NCBI RefSeq assembly: GCF_001039355.2
Contig: NW_019775125.1
Span: forward strand, 1-59,968
Length of the DNA: 59,968 nt
Source of the DNA: Lingula anatina
Lineage: Eukaryota > Brachiopoda > Lingulata > Lingulida > Lingulidae
Reading direction: 5' to 3'
The notes below the pieces were generated by a model. It was not told the origin of the DNA, made no database searches, and worked only from the letters and a program-made list of their open reading frames with translations. This document shows positions 34,088 to 46,782 of this stretch, one piece after another. The stretch's first letter is position 1. Each line of letters starts with the position of its first letter. The translations under genes and the position numbers were made by a program.

Positions 34088-34870
34088 GGGCCCCGATTTC
34101 ATCAAGGCTGGATAGCGCTATCCTCTGGATAAATATGGCCGCTATCCTCTGGATAGAGCTTACCAGAGGATAGCGCGTTTCATCAACAGTGGATAGCGTT
34201 ATCCAGGAGATAAATCAGCTTATCCAGAGTATAAAGTAGTCCGCTCAAAATAGGTGGGATAAATCTGCTATCAAGCTGTTAAATCAAGCAAGATGGCGAG
34301 TCTGGTTGGTTTAGCTGTAAATCCTATGAGATTTCACAGACGTAGAATGATTAGAGAGAGAACTTTCAGAAGAGGTGTTTTTGTTTTTGACGCTATGACT
34401 GATACGGAGTCCATTGAGAGGTTGCGCTTCAGGAAGGCCTCTATTGACTATATAACAGATTTGATAAAAGATAACGGCGCGCCTGCAACCAACAGAACGT
34501 ATGCAATCTCCGCGAGAGACCAAGTAATGATTGCTCTGCGATTTTACGCAACTGTTTCCATGCTGCTGGTTACCGGCGACACTCACGGAGTGAGCAAAGC
34601 TTCAGTGAGCCGCATAGCACTTGGCTCGTGTGTCCGAAGCACTGTGTAGAAGAAAGGACGACTTCATTAAATCACCCTCTACACCTATTGCCAAAGGAGA
34701 AGTAAGAAGAGTTTTTTTTTTCGAGATGGGAAGAATGCCCGGTGTAATCGGATGCATCGGCGGCACACACGTAAAAATCCAGGCCCCAACATGAACATGG
34801 AGCTGACTTTGTCAACAGGAGAGGCTTCCACAGCATAAACATCCAAGCTGTTTGTGATCACAAAGGTAAT
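34088..34870 (+). pseudogene. PIF/Harbinger-type transposase, broken
   Basis: The likely element end gggccccgatttcatcaa at 34088 is followed by sub-terminal repeats of tatcctctggata / ggatagcg. An ATG at 34293 opens 118 residues with the HARBI1-type N-terminal helices (ISARDQVMIALRFYAT.S, VTGD..GVSKASVSRI). A frameshift near 34615 and another near 34790 then separate the catalytic part. In that part the segment GVIGCIGGTHV stands where the family has IDGTHV, so the first catalytic Asp is a Gly. The sequence continues with ADFVNRRGFHSINIQAVCDH up to a possible donor at 34867. The rest is missing before the N at 35369. Inactive. Confidence 0.8.
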
Positions 34871-35368
34871 TCACTTTTATTTTTACTAAAAACATACCTT
34901 TTAAAGCGACGAAAAAAATCTACATTTCTATGGTCAGGATCTGCCAGTCAGCCATTTTGTTAGAAAGTGTGTCACGGCCTTGCCCTTCCACTGCAAATTG
35001 TAAACATTACTGAGGCACAACTAATACAATGTGGTCTGTTTTCTCATTATTTTCATGACTATGCCATATTGAAAAATAATTAGCGTTATCCGACAATTAA
35101 TTAAGAGTTTTTATTTTATGGAGCTGAACACATAAGAGCTTACAGATTATACAAGATGGACAATATTATGTATATTTATTTAGAATACTTCACAATACTT
35201 ATTGTTATTTAGTTAATAATTTTTTGTTAGTAAAAGAAAATGAATCTTACCACTTGTCTCCATTCCTCCTGGCAAACCGCCAAATGCTGGAGTGCCAGCA
35301 TAGATATTTATAATACTACAGAAATAGGGACATTTTTTGCTCTGTTTAATAATTACAGGAAAAATTTA
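34871..35368. other. No gene recognised
   Basis: AT-rich sequence between the transposase fragment and the N. It may be Harbinger intron or flank. The open frame that runs across the N from 35240 is a chimera of two contigs and not a gene start. Confidence 0.5.
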
Positions 35369-35369
35369 N
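35369..35369. other. Single ambiguous base (assembly join)
   Basis: Left of it is Harbinger-side sequence. Right of it is the middle of the gypsy reverse transcriptase. The junction has no biological boundary on either side. Confidence 0.85.
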
Positions 35370-35370
35370 C

Positions 35371-37169
35371 CGTCAGTGTAGGGGATGCTCAGCCTATCAA
35401 ACAGCACCCATACAGACTGAATCCAATAAAGCTTCAGTATCTGAGAAAGGAAGTTCAATATATGCTAGAAAATGACATAATTGAACCAAGCAGTAGTAGC
35501 TGGAGTTCACCATGCATTCTTGTCCCAAAGTCAGATGGAACTTATCGCTTTTGCACAGATTTCCGCAAAGTAAATTCTGTTACCAAAACAGACTCCTATC
35601 CTTTCCCACGAATTGATGATTGCATAGATAGAATTGGCAGTGCGAAATTTGTCAGCAAATTTGACTTGCTGAAGGGTTACTGGCAAGTACCCTTAACTGA
35701 CAGAGCTAAAGAAATTTCAGCATTTGTGACTCCGGATGGATTGTACCAGTACAAAGTTATGCCATTCGGGATGAAGAACTCGCCGGCCACGTTTCAACGG
35801 ATGATTCATTCACTTCTGCGTGATCTTAAGGGATGTGAAGCCTATATTGATGATGTCATTATCTACAGTGACACCTGGAAGGAGCATCTCCAGATTATGC
35901 GTGAATTCTTCAACATGGTGAAAGCAAATCTCATTGTGAACCTGGCAAAAAGTGAATTTTGTCAGGCTACTGTAGAGTATTTAAGTCACAGAGTAGGTCA
36001 GGGTTTAAGTACACCTATCATGGCTAAAGTATAAGCCATCTTAAAGTTTCCAGTTCCTACCAACAAGAAAGAATTGATGAGATTTCTAGGTATGGCAGGA
36101 TTTTACAGAAAATTTTGCCCAAAATTTTCCTCTGTTGTTAGTCCACTTACTAACCTCTTAAAAAAGAGGGTGATTTTTAATTGGACAAAGGACTGTGATG
36201 AGTCCTTCAGAAAAATTAAGGCAATCCTTATGAGTAGTCCAGTTTTGTCAGCTCCAGATTTTGAGAGGCAATTTAAACTTGCTGTTGATGCTAGTGATGT
36301 AGGAATAGGAGCTGCTTTATTCCAGGAAAATGATGACAATGTAGATAGAGTAAATTCTTACTTTTCAAAGAAACTTACAAAATGTCAGAAAAACTATTCT
36401 ACTATTGAGAAAGAATGTCTTGCTTTGTTGTTAGCTTTACAACACTCTGATGTGCATTTGAATGTTACTATACATCCTATTCTTGTCTACACAGACCATA
36501 ATCCACTCACATTTTTGCACAAAATGTCAAATAAGAATCAGAGACTGACAAGGTGGAGTTTGTTGTTACAAGAGTATGATATTGTTATTAAACATATTAA
36601 GGGCAAAGACAATGTCATTGCAGATGCCCTTTCAAGAGTGTCATAATTGGACATATATATGCATTATTTAGAGTGTGAAATTTAAGTTTTCATTGATATT
36701 CAAACTTTTTAAGGGGGGAGGTGTTGTGTAAAAGTAGGTCAGCTTATGACGTCACCATAACGCGAGAGCATGCGTTAGTTTAGACAGACGCTGGGAGTAT
36801 GAACGGATAGGAGACTGAGTTTTGTTTTGGGACTTTTGAAGGAGAATATATATATATATTTTTTTGAACCTATTTACCACTGAACCGACACTCATACTTT
36901 CTACTGGAACTTGCATCGTAATTACTGTGGGATTTCATCAGACAATTTCACTGAACTTTGAGCCGATTTATCTCCATTCACTCTCCAGTCGACGGATTCA
37001 CATCGGACTTTCACACAGGACACTTCATGCTTTCAGATAGGTTTATTTGTGTATTAAGAATAGCTTATTGTTATTGTCATTAGTTAATTTAGTTTTAATA
37101 AAATATTAAAACTTCTTTAAATCTTTTGTCATTGATTTTTGCTGGCATTGGGTACTCTGACCCGTAACA
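35371..37169 (+). mobile_element. Second copy of the gypsy element, 3' part
   Basis: Begins inside the reverse transcriptase and runs through RNase H (36035-36646), polypurine tract and right LTR (36722-37169). It keeps the 223 bases missing from the first copy, including motif B (VMPFGMKNSPATFQRMI) and the YIDD catalytic box in YIDDVIIYSD. It shares the TAA (36032-36034) before RNase H. It differs from copy 1 by a few substitutions. The LTR has two short deletions relative to 28982-29449. Confidence 0.9.
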
Positions 37170-37794
37170 GTATCAGTTAATAATAAATTTCACTGCCATT
37201 TCTTTTCTAGCTCTTTGGGAGCATTCACATCGAGAAGAACCGAGGTCTAGCAAGGCCGCGACCTACATATGGCGGACCTATTTGAATTCAAATGTACCTG
37301 AAAGGGGGTAAAACGTACATTTGTAATAAATGACAGTTACTGCTCTCTCTCCATCTCATCTGCCAAAGGCCCTTCACCTGATTTTGTATCAGGTAGATGG
37401 ACCACTGGTAATACTTCCCTGGAATATCGTACGTCGTAAGTGAAATGAGATCTCCTTACGAAAATTCCAAAAAGAATGTCCTATACAGCCCCTGCCTATA
37501 GCAATACCTGCCTAGGACATTTGTCTCTTAGAACCAAAAAGGATTTTGCCCAATTACGGTGCCTGTAAGTTGTATAGTGGGGAAGGGTATATCTTATCCT
37601 ACTGTACTTTAATAGACAGGCCACAAGACAGCCGAGTAGAGAAACATGAAATGAAACTAAATAGTTAAGTGCATTTGCCCACATTCACGTGCAATAAATG
37701 TTTTGTTTTCAGCAGTTTCACCTTTCTATAAGGGTAAATAGAGACTACTAAATAGTGAATATTGAAAAAAAATTGTGTCAACTTATGTGTCACC

Positions 37795-37809
37795 GTGTGT
37801 GTGTGTGGG

Positions 37810-37845
<36 letters not shown>

Positions 37846-37866
37846 TTGTGTGTGTGTGTGTGTGTG
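37795..37866. repeat. (GT)n microsatellite
   Basis: Long GT run with a ggggg interruption. Much longer than the allelic counterpart at 30156-30197. Confidence 0.9.
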
Positions 37867-38011
37867 CATGAGTGTCCGCTGAAATTTTCCGCTGAAAAAG
37901 TCATTGAAGGGGGGGATAATTATTAGCTGGGTACCAGTTATAAAAATGCAGTTCCGAAATTCCAGGGAGATTAAGTGACCTATTGAACCCCGCCACATGC
38001 AGACGCCCATG
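37867..38011. mobile_element. Nested short element, duplicate of 30198-30342
   Basis: Bounded by catgagtgtccgc and cagacgcccatg with (GT)n on both sides. Part of the duplicated block. Confidence 0.5.
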
Positions 38012-38561
38012 TGTGTGTGTGAGAGAGAGACAGAGATACAGAGCGAGAAACGGGGGTGGTGGCTATAATTGTTATTTTCTCAAAGCAAATGTAAGACCCG
38101 AAAAGCAGTCACATGACTGAGTGATGAAATATTGAGATAGAATGAGATAGATAGAAAGATGGATAGATAGATAAACAGGTATATATATATATATATAAAG
38201 AGAGAGATTAAGGAAAATGCTGTGAAAGACAATTTATTATGTTAGATGAATACTGTTTAAGTCAGATGAAATTTGAGTTGATTGGTAATTTTCTCAATCG
38301 AAAAATTTAATCACGTGCGCAACAGCTGCAGACTGGACTTATGGATGTATCAAATTAATGGTGTATTGGAAATAATATTTTAGATACCAGTACTTAGTTC
38401 AAAGCTGGCTTGGCAGAGATCGTTTTATGAGGAATTTCAGATAGTTAATTGACAAATTCGAGGTGAAGTTCTGGTGATCACGCAAAAAGATAATGTATCA
38501 AAAACAAGTTAACACGTGACCGATACTGAGAAATAGGACATAACTGTACTTGCCCAAGTTA

Positions 38562-39304
38562 TACATACTCTTCTATTGCATCTGTCTCATTTCTCCTATT
38601 ACTTTAGTCTTTCTGGTATTATGTTTAACCCACACCTGAGGCTTTCATCTTCTAGGGCCTCTAGTGTTGTCTGTAGATCGTTTGGACAACTGCTTCCACT
38701 ACGGTGTTACCTGCAAACATGAGGTGGTTGAGCCTGGTTGTCTTCATAACATTTTTCTTCAGCTGGTTGACAATATGCACGTGATCTGTTGTGGTGTACA
38801 AGCTTCTGAAACCTGCATATCATTTTGGCTGTGCTTAATTCAGACTTTTGTTAGCCTTTGAGTAAAAAATATTGGTATAAACCTTATACAGGTTTGATAA
38901 TAAGCAGATGGGTCTGTAATTCTTTATGTCTTTTCTGTTACGCTTTTTGAGCAGTATGATCATATTTACATTCTTCCATCCTTCCTGACATTGATCCGAA
39001 TCAATCCCAAGATAGCTCTGTGGTCGATACCGATGTTTAGTCTGTTAAGTACTTTCTCATCAGTCAATATGTTTGTTCTGTTTGTCATGATGTAATCAAT
39101 TTCATTCTTTTATTTACCGTCTGGACTTTCCCATGTCCATCCTCTTATTTTTTCTTTCTGTAGAAGGTGTTCATGATCTTAATCTTGTTTGCCATGGCCA
39201 ATTGTATCAACATTTCCCTCCCCATTCCTTTCTCCACTACCAAAATTCCCTGTGGAATTATCTTATTTATCCAGGTTTATCCCGACCTTGTCATTAAAGT
39301 CACC
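38562..39304 (-). pseudogene. RTE-like LINE fragment, second copy
   Basis: Same content, internal deletion and frame breaks as 30890-31632, with scattered base differences. Not an independent insertion, because the flanks also match. Confidence 0.7.
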
Positions 39305-39537
39305 CATAACGTAATATATTCATAATGGCCGATAATAATTATTTAATATTTTGTGTCTGGTTGCAAGTCAGCTGTATAGATAAGCGTGAAATGGGACTAG
39401 ACAGTTAATTGCATTTGTCCTTATTCCTGTTCAGTTAATGTTTTGTTTTTCAGCAGTTTCACTTAATTTTAAGGGTAAACTGGGGATATTGGTAAATGTT
39501 TATCAGGATATGAGTCACCGTATGTGTGTGTGTGTGC

Positions 39538-39586
<49 letters not shown>

Positions 39587-40252
39587 GTGGTGAGAGGTGG
39601 CGGTAATTGTCATTTCAACCAAACTAAGATCCGACAATCACAACAATAATAAAAATAATTATCTATGATGGTGGTTTGGTTGACGTGGGAAAGGTGTGTA
39701 TTCTTCTGAAATTGACTATAGAACAGGTCTTAAAACAATGGTTGAGAACAACCTTCTGCCCATGAACCCTTTACCAGGGCCACAGATTAATAATGTTGAC
39801 GGAAGATTGTGTCAGAAATAAGCCATAGCCATATCTGTGAATATCTGGTGACAATCAATCTGTGACCATATTAGGGGGTATCCCCCAAGAAATTAAATTT
39901 GCCATTCAACTTTTAGTTTCGAGATTTTTTTTGAAGCTTCTGAAACTAGGTCCACCTATTTGCTAACAGACGCCGGATGGATGATGCCGTCGAGTTGCGT
40001 TAGCAGTCTCAAATATTGGTCAAGTACCTGCAACCGATTTTGCAACAGCAGTAGATGGATCTCTAGTAGTGGGTTCCAGGGTCCAAATCGGAAATGAAGG
40101 GAGATGGCTACAAAAACTTCCAAAAGAACCTCCCATAGGTCTCTATAGGGATTTTATCAAACGGCCTTCAGATCTAGTATATGTGTCTCATTGGACCCAA
40201 TGGGATTTTGGCCAGTTTCCTATAGGTCCTACAGTGGGGAAAGGCTTATGTT

Positions 40253-40539
40253 CCCGCACGAAAATGCAGTAGTATCGAAGTAGCAAAGAAGCATTAATGC
40301 AGCAGTGGTGTGGAGCACATTTGCAGTAGAAATGCAGCATAGCCTACTGCAATTCTACTCCAAAAAGTACATAGGTTTGTACAGAGAGGAGTATTAATAC
40401 AGTAGATTAGCAGCATGATAGAAGCATGTTTCAAATATGCTTATAAGCTCCCAAATCGAAGCAGATTTGAGGCATGTTTGCAGTACGTATGATTGCATTA
40501 GTCTACTGCGCTGGAGTATCTACTGCGTTTTCGTGCGGG
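40253..40539. mobile_element. Palindromic MITE family, copy 2
   Basis: Allelic or duplicated counterpart of 32596-32882, with the same terminal repeats and flanks. Confidence 0.85.
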
Positions 40540-40793
40540 TTGCCCTAATTGATTTACCACATAATCTCAATTAGATTTGTGTTGGGATTTTGTTCTCATG
40601 TATTCATAATGGCTGATTGAAATAATGTTGAATATTTTGTGTCAGGCCACAAGTCAACTGTGATGAGAATTGTGAAATGGAACTAAACAATTAAGTACAT
40701 TTGCCCACAATCTCGTTCAATTAATGTAATGTTTTCCTATCTATAATGGTAAACTGCGAATATTTGTAAATGTTTTATTTCAATATATGGACC

Positions 40794-40842
<49 letters not shown>

Positions 40843-41728
40843 AAAACAGATGGAGGGGTGGTTGACGTGCTTGAGTTAGACAAACTAATGAGAGGAGAGA
40901 GTGAGAAGAAAGAAAAATGGGTGATTGCCAGCTAAACTACATTTTTATGAACGTGATGCCCTCATTCTGGTGGATTTATATTTCAATAGTTTATTTCATC
41001 GTCCGTGGTAAATAACATCTACTGGTAAATATTTGCAGTCGACAAGATTAATATGTGTTGTCACTTGGAGAGAGAGAGAGAGAGAGAGAGAGAGATCGTG
41101 TGTGAGAATGATCTGCGTATCAGATGCAATGATTGTTTTGCCATCCTTACTCTACATAGTGTTCCATAAAAATGTCTTTAAGCCAAGCAGAATGCGCTTG
41201 AACACGCCTTCTTAACTCCTGATCAAAACAAGTAGTGTAACGTATATCATTAAGAGCTATACCGTTAACATTAAACATACTAGTGTATGATTATATTAAC
41301 AATTGTTGTGATTGGATAGTTTTATTTGTGTCACCTCAGTCGCCATGGCCATGACAGTGACAATTTATATATGTGAACAAAACCTGTTCCGGGACGTCTC
41401 ATTGCTGAAGCAGACTTCAGTCCGAACAAGCAAGGTAAGGTTTATCTGGATAAAACATTATTTTCATAAGTACAATGTCCAATTTACATTTACCTTAGGA
41501 TCACATCATGAGCAGAAATGTCATCCAGTTTTCTGTGCTTCTTAATGTATATGTGTGACTTTACTATAATCAAATGTCTACATTGTAGTTATATTGTTAC
41601 GCTTTATTGTAAACTATATAAAGTTAGGTGAGACAGCTTACCTACAGCATACATTGTAATATGCCCTTGCTTCGTGGCCTACAGCATACATTGTAATATG
41701 CCCTTGCTTCGAGGCTCCCGAGCAACCT

Positions 41729-42043
41729 GGGCCCCGGTTTCATCAAGGCTGGATAGCGCTATCCTCTGGATAAATATGGCCGCTATCCTCTGGATAGAGC
41801 TTACCAGAGGATAGCGCGTTTCATCAACAGTGGATAGCGTTATCCAGGAGATAAATCAGCTTATCCAGAGTATAAAGTAGTCCGCTCAAAATAGGTGGGA
41901 TAAATCTGCTATCAAGCTGTTAAATCAAGCAAGATGGCGAGTCTGGTTGGTTTAGCTGTAAATCCTATGAGATTTCACAGACGTAGAATGATTAGAGAGA
42001 GAACTTTCAGAAGAGGTGTTTTTGTTTTTGACGCTATGACTGA
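41729..42043 (+). pseudogene. PIF/Harbinger transposase start, second copy, cut off
   Basis: Has the gggcccc end at 41729, the tatcctctggata sub-terminal repeats and an ATG at 41934. Only about 36 residues match the first copy, then the sequence changes at 42044. Truncated and inactive. Confidence 0.75.
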
Positions 42044-42122
42044 CGGCGGCCTCCGCAACACCCAAAAATCGCAGGAGACGTACGATCCTGAAATTCGTGC
42101 GTTCGGTTGTGACCGAGGCTTA
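42044..42122. repeat. GC-rich repeat end with gttgtgaccgaggc
   Basis: About 80 bases joining the cut transposase to the next repeat. The end ggttgtgaccgaggc is the reverse complement of gcctcggtcacaacc at 58453, so it is probably one terminus of a dispersed element. Confidence 0.4.
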
Positions 42123-42330
42123 TTATACCTCGAAAACATTTTGAGATGAGATGCACTACTTTATAATCCCGCTGAGAATCATCGCTATCACATTGCGTAC
42201 TAGGAAAGAGCGGTGTCGCGTCTGATACTTCGCAGCGCGTACTGACGCACACCTGGAAAACGGGTAGTGTGGTCCGATATACCGGTGAATTAAGGTGCCA
42301 AGTCTGGTAGTTGGGTATAGGCCTGGTACT
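42123..42330 (-). mobile_element. Diverged third copy of the 22213-type repeat
   Basis: 42150-42295 aligns with 22530-22680 (shared gatgcactacttt, actgacgcacacct, gaaaacgggtagtgtggtccgat) at clearly lower identity. The following ggtgccaagtctggtagttggg is the reverse complement of a segment that lies inside the other copies, so the internal order is rearranged here. Confidence 0.45.
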
Positions 42331-43130
42331 TCAAAAATGTTTCCATGTTTGATAAAGAAGCATTTTCTACTAAAAGGCACATTTCCTATTTTCGCCATAG
42401 ATCTGTCCTACAAGCATGTTTGCTTTGTCTGTTGTGATGACTTTATTTATAGAGCCAACCAACAAGCAAAACTGAATATTATTAATTTGCTCGATATAAT
42501 TACCTTGTCATTGAATATGTAAACGATGTGTAACTTTCTCTTGCACTGTTTGTATTTTAGCTTTGATTTTCATTTTTGGCATTTCCAAAAACGGTGGAAA
42601 ACATTAAAAAATATTGGCCATTTATTCCTGCTGTTTATTTCAGATAAAATATGGTGATTAATCGATTTTTCTGTATTTACTTTTCCAAATTTTTAGTTGC
42701 TAAATTACTGATTTGAAAATTCAAGCAATGCGTCCTTGTCAAATAATCATAGTGTATTGATTAATTGATTTTCAGATCAGCCGAATCAGTTATGTCGCTT
42801 TTTGAAAATGTTAGTTGCATGTTTGTTTTGATGTAAAATTCCAAAGACTGTGTCTGTTTCAGAGTATCATATTTCATTCTAGCATAAGCAACAAAAAACA
42901 GAGCACTTCCAAATCAGCCAATCTGTGATGGAATTGCTGTTCGGCCCCCACCTTGTTTTGACTCTAATGGCGTATGAATTTATCATTCAGGCTGCCGCGG
43001 ATTGTAAGTATAGGGATAGGTGGGCATAAAATAGTATCCGTTTATTTACCATATTTTACTACCAGGAGAAATTGCTAAATTGATTAACTATTCGGGATGC
43101 CCCAGTGTGAAATGAATGTATAAGACATCT
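42331..43130. other. No gene recognised
   Basis: AT-rich. 42700-43030 is a diverged reverse-complement relative of 1080-1330 (ttccaaatcagccaatctgtgatggaattg against the corresponding bases near 1165). Confidence 0.5.
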
Positions 43131-43393
43131 GGGCCCAGTTTTATAAAGGACGTTTAGCACTAACCAGTGTTTAACTTTAACCAGACCTAAAAAGTCTGTT
43201 AGTAAACTGACCTTTAAAAAATTATTTAATCCAGTTAAACACTGGCCAGTTAACTAATTGGCTGTTTTCCGTCAGAAGACTGTATGTAAAACACATTTTA
43301 ACCATCATTTAGTTAATGGGTGTTAGGGGAATTTATCCACTGGTTAGGCTTATCCACTGGTTAGTGCTAAACGTCCTTTATATAACTGGGCCC
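43131..43393. mobile_element. Palindromic MITE with gggccc ends
   Basis: 263 bases. Starts gggcccagttttataaagga and ends with the near-perfect reverse complement (tcctttatataactgggccc). The match extends about 38 bases inward (cgtttagcactaaccagtg), and inner copies of actggttag occur near the right end. No coding capacity. The gggccc ends resemble the Harbinger element end at 34088, so a PIF/Harbinger-type source is plausible. No clear target duplication. Confidence 0.8.
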
Positions 43394-45070
43394 TGATCGT
43401 TAAGGTCTAACAATTACGATCATTAAAATTTGATACGCCTCGCATTTAAGTTTAGATCTGTGTAAAGTCAGCTATAGAGTTAATAGCAGGCAGGTCATTA
43501 GCAAAATTAAGAGAAACTTTTGATTTGATATGTATCTCTACTTGCAAGGAATGTGTCATACTATTTACTATCCACAATTCTATAACCCCTCTCCCAACGC
43601 CAATATGAGTTAGCGCTCTTCCTGATGAAAAAAAAAGAAACAGTGCGCAGAGAGAAGAAATAGGACTCAGAATGATAGCAGTATGTACTAGCACGTTCGG
43701 AGACAGGTCAACATCTGTCGGAACTTACCCACCAAAAACATTCATTGAAAATAGTCCATGAGGTGTGATCGGAAAATACGTTTAGAAATAACACGTACGC
43801 TGTTCCTTTTTTGCAAGTGTGAAATACTGGGGTTGTTATGAACTCCAGTTGTCCCAAAGTAATTTCTTTTGGCTCCGTTAACTTCACGTCCCTTGTTTAT
43901 ATGACATGATTTGGATATTTAAACTGGAACATTTTACCTATCAATATAGTATGTTGGCCAGCCCATGGACGCAGTCAAATTAACGTCTATTCTCTTGTGA
44001 TCTTGACCTTACTTTCAGAGGAAACTGAAGGTTATCGTCACTATTCGCCCGAAACTCCTTATTAACTGACTTCCATACATTCTTTTGGGTAATAGATAAA
44101 TCTTTGGTTTTCATGCAGTGACTGAATTAATTAACATTTACACATATGTCAACTTACGGGTGATGTCATAATCGCGATTTTGGGGTAAAATCTGACAAAT
44201 CGTTTTCTCAAATTTTTCTTTTACCCGGGTACTTGAACATTCCCGATCACCGTTTCATCGCTGATTTAATGACACTATTTAGTACTCCAAAACCCTGCCG
44301 ATGTTTCTTTAAAGTCTTAGTTCAGATTTTATCTGATATTTTGTCTGATAAAGCAAAATAAAACCTTTGTTTAATGAAAATCTGTAATTAGGGGCTTATA
44401 ACTCCATGACAAAACATTTAAACCAAAATGACTGCACGGGATTATAGTCTATACTCTCCTGGTCAACTCTGCTAAACTCGTGATAATATCTTGTTCAGGG
44501 ATGAAGTTACGCCCCATACCAATTGCTATCTCAACAATGAAAGTAGATATAATATATGCATTGGTACTTTCTGGCTACTTTATATTCAATTATTTCGACT
44601 TATAATCTAATTGCACAACAGGACCAATTCACCATGCATTTGGTTTCAGTTTTTATAACTTTCAAAGTAATTTTTTTTAAATTTATCCCCTATCTCACGC
44701 TAATTCTCAAGTTTTCTAGTTCCTCGTTTACAGCATGTAAGATTGCGTTTCTAGCATTTTAGTTTTTGTAGCACACTTGGATGACTCCATTTGCCAGACA
44801 TACATGTACACTGTTTTACCAGTAGTCAAGACGATGAGGATGGCACATATAGGTTATCAGCAAAAATATACTACCACACATTATGTTCAACTACAGACAT
44901 ATATACCAAATCAAAAATGACCATGTGCATTTGTCCTTTTCGTGTCATATTAACCTATTAAACAACCAAAACCATATGCCAATGCAAATTTCATTTCTCA
45001 CTATAGGACATCTTGTAAGACCCGAAAGTAAATTTATGTTGGTATATTTATAGACAAATATCTTTTCTAG

Positions 45071-45178
45071 CTCCCTGCGATTCCCAGCCGTGCTTAAATG
45101 GAGGGACGTGCACTGAATATGGTGGCATTTTCCAGTGCGTGTGTCCTGATCATTTTAGGGGAGACATTTGCAACACAT
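45071..45178 (+). CDS. Single EGF-like domain exon, copy C
   Basis: Acceptor tcttttctag ends at 45070 and a donor gtacgt begins at 45179. 108 bases, phase 1 at both ends. All six cysteines are kept with PCDSQPCLNGGTC and CVCPDHF segments. It differs from copy B at several positions (for example GGIFQC for GDYFQC). Because the downstream exons seen in copies A and B are missing here, this copy must splice elsewhere or be a relic. Confidence 0.6.
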
Positions 45179-45837
45179 GTACGTGTAGGTCGTGGCTGTG
45201 TAAGATTGCATACCTGATTGCATACCTTTTCCCATAAAAGATCTCTGGACATGGAAGTTTTTCTTAACTTGTTGACTAAAATACTTTTTATAGTATGACC
45301 CATGCCATTTAATCCGCGGGCCTACATGTGGCACGCTCAGTAAATCTGCTATACCCCCTGTATTGTAGCCTCAATATACATATATAAATGGAACTAAAAT
45401 CTTGTTTTGAATTATGTACATTTTCAGCCATCTGTTTTTTAATTGTTTGGTAATTCTTAATTTTAGGGATAATACCTAATAGAAACTTATATCACGTCGG
45501 GTTGTTGAGGACTTGGAGTAAATCTTTCTTCCACAGAGAGAGAGGCAGGAAATATATCTAACTGCAGATAATGTGCACATAAATTTATACATTTAATTTA
45601 AGCATTTATTTTGGATAATACAATATATAATAAGTGATACAATTAAATGACTTGCTATTTGTGCATTTACTTATAATTTATAACAAACTCTGAAAGATGC
45701 TGCTATACGAACGTTCCCCCCCCCCCCTTTGGAAAAAGCCTGTTTCACTGACCATTGCAACCAGGGAGTGGAACAGCTAATTATATAAAGACTATTCATT
45801 GATGTAAACACGCTGCATTATTATTAACATGTGCCTG

Positions 45838-46143
45838 CCCGCAAGAAAACGCAGTAGATACTCCAGCGCAGTAGACTACTGCAATCATACTGCAAACCGC
45901 AGTAGACTACTGCAATCATACTGCAAACATGCTTCAGATCTGCTTCGATTTGGGAGCTAATTGGCATATTTGAAACATGCTTCTATCATGCTGCTAATCT
46001 ACTGCATTAATGCTCCTCTCTGTCCAAACATATGTACTTTTTGGAGTAGAATTGCAGAAGGCTATGGTGCATTTCTACTGCAAATATGCTCCACACCACT
46101 ACTGCGTTAATGCATTTTTGCTTCTTTTTGCATTTTCGTGCGG
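45838..46143. mobile_element. Palindromic MITE family, copy 3 (reverse orientation)
   Basis: Bounded by cccgcaagaaaacgcagtag and cattttcgtgcgg. It contains a direct duplication of about 33 bases near 45865-45927 (cagtagactactgcaatcatactgc seen twice). An independent insertion into EGF block C. Confidence 0.85.
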
Positions 46144-46754
46144 ATGTACATCAAATTGAACTTACAAGTAGTTAATTCATTTATACAATCAAATACAAAT
46201 CATATTTCATGTCAAATCATACATTCTTTTGACAGAGAAACTTTCGGATTTTCCCAGTGTTCTATAAACAAATATAATACATAAGCATAATAAACTTCAT
46301 AGGCATGTCGCTGTTTGAGCTATGTGCACCAATGGATGTGCCTTATTTAATATTTAAACGTGATCTTCTGTACAGAACATCCACCAAGCACTTGTGTATT
46401 TGCAAAACCTTCCTTACCATGCACTGTGAAACACATTCTTGAAGCTGAGGACAGAATGTGTCAGTAAAATAAATGTGCATCTCGTAATACATCTATCTTA
46501 GAACACTATAATTTTTGTTAGTATTTTAATTAAAATTTTAAAAATAAGGCGAATTTTCCGAAAGTTGAATTGTCATTTTCAAAACTTTTGTTGCCAAAAT
46601 AAGGCAAAACCTTCGTTACTTCGTCCCCGTATACCGGCAAGGCATGAAAATTTTCAATGTCTTATTTTAAAAAAGCCAGCTTTATCACTTTCTATCCCCA
46701 GATATTTAGAAAAAGTAGACTTTAACTTCATTTTTCAAAATTTTGTTTTCTTCA

Positions 46755-46782
46755 CATATATATATATATATGTGAAGAAAAC

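Larger units (their letters stand above)
27854..34402. repeat. Duplicated block, copy 1 (matches 35371-42043)
   Basis: From cgtcagtgtaggggatgc in the reverse transcriptase to the first codons of the Harbinger transposase, this block repeats at 35371-42043 with near identity. Differences are scattered substitutions, microsatellite lengths, the 223-base reverse-transcriptase deletion, and a deletion of about 340 bases in copy 2 near 37615. This pattern fits two alleles. Confidence 0.9.
35371..42043. repeat. Duplicated block, copy 2 (matches 27854-34402)
   Basis: Starts immediately after the N. It ends inside the Harbinger transposase at 42043, where copy 1 continues with transposase sequence and copy 2 switches to unrelated repeat sequence. 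Contains copies of the LINE fragment, nested element, MITE and microsatellites with altered repeat numbers. Confidence 0.9.

Noticed and set aside
35240-35370. Apparent N-terminus of the second pol frame
   Set aside because: It crosses the N at 35369 and joins Harbinger-side sequence to gypsy sequence; a contig chimera.
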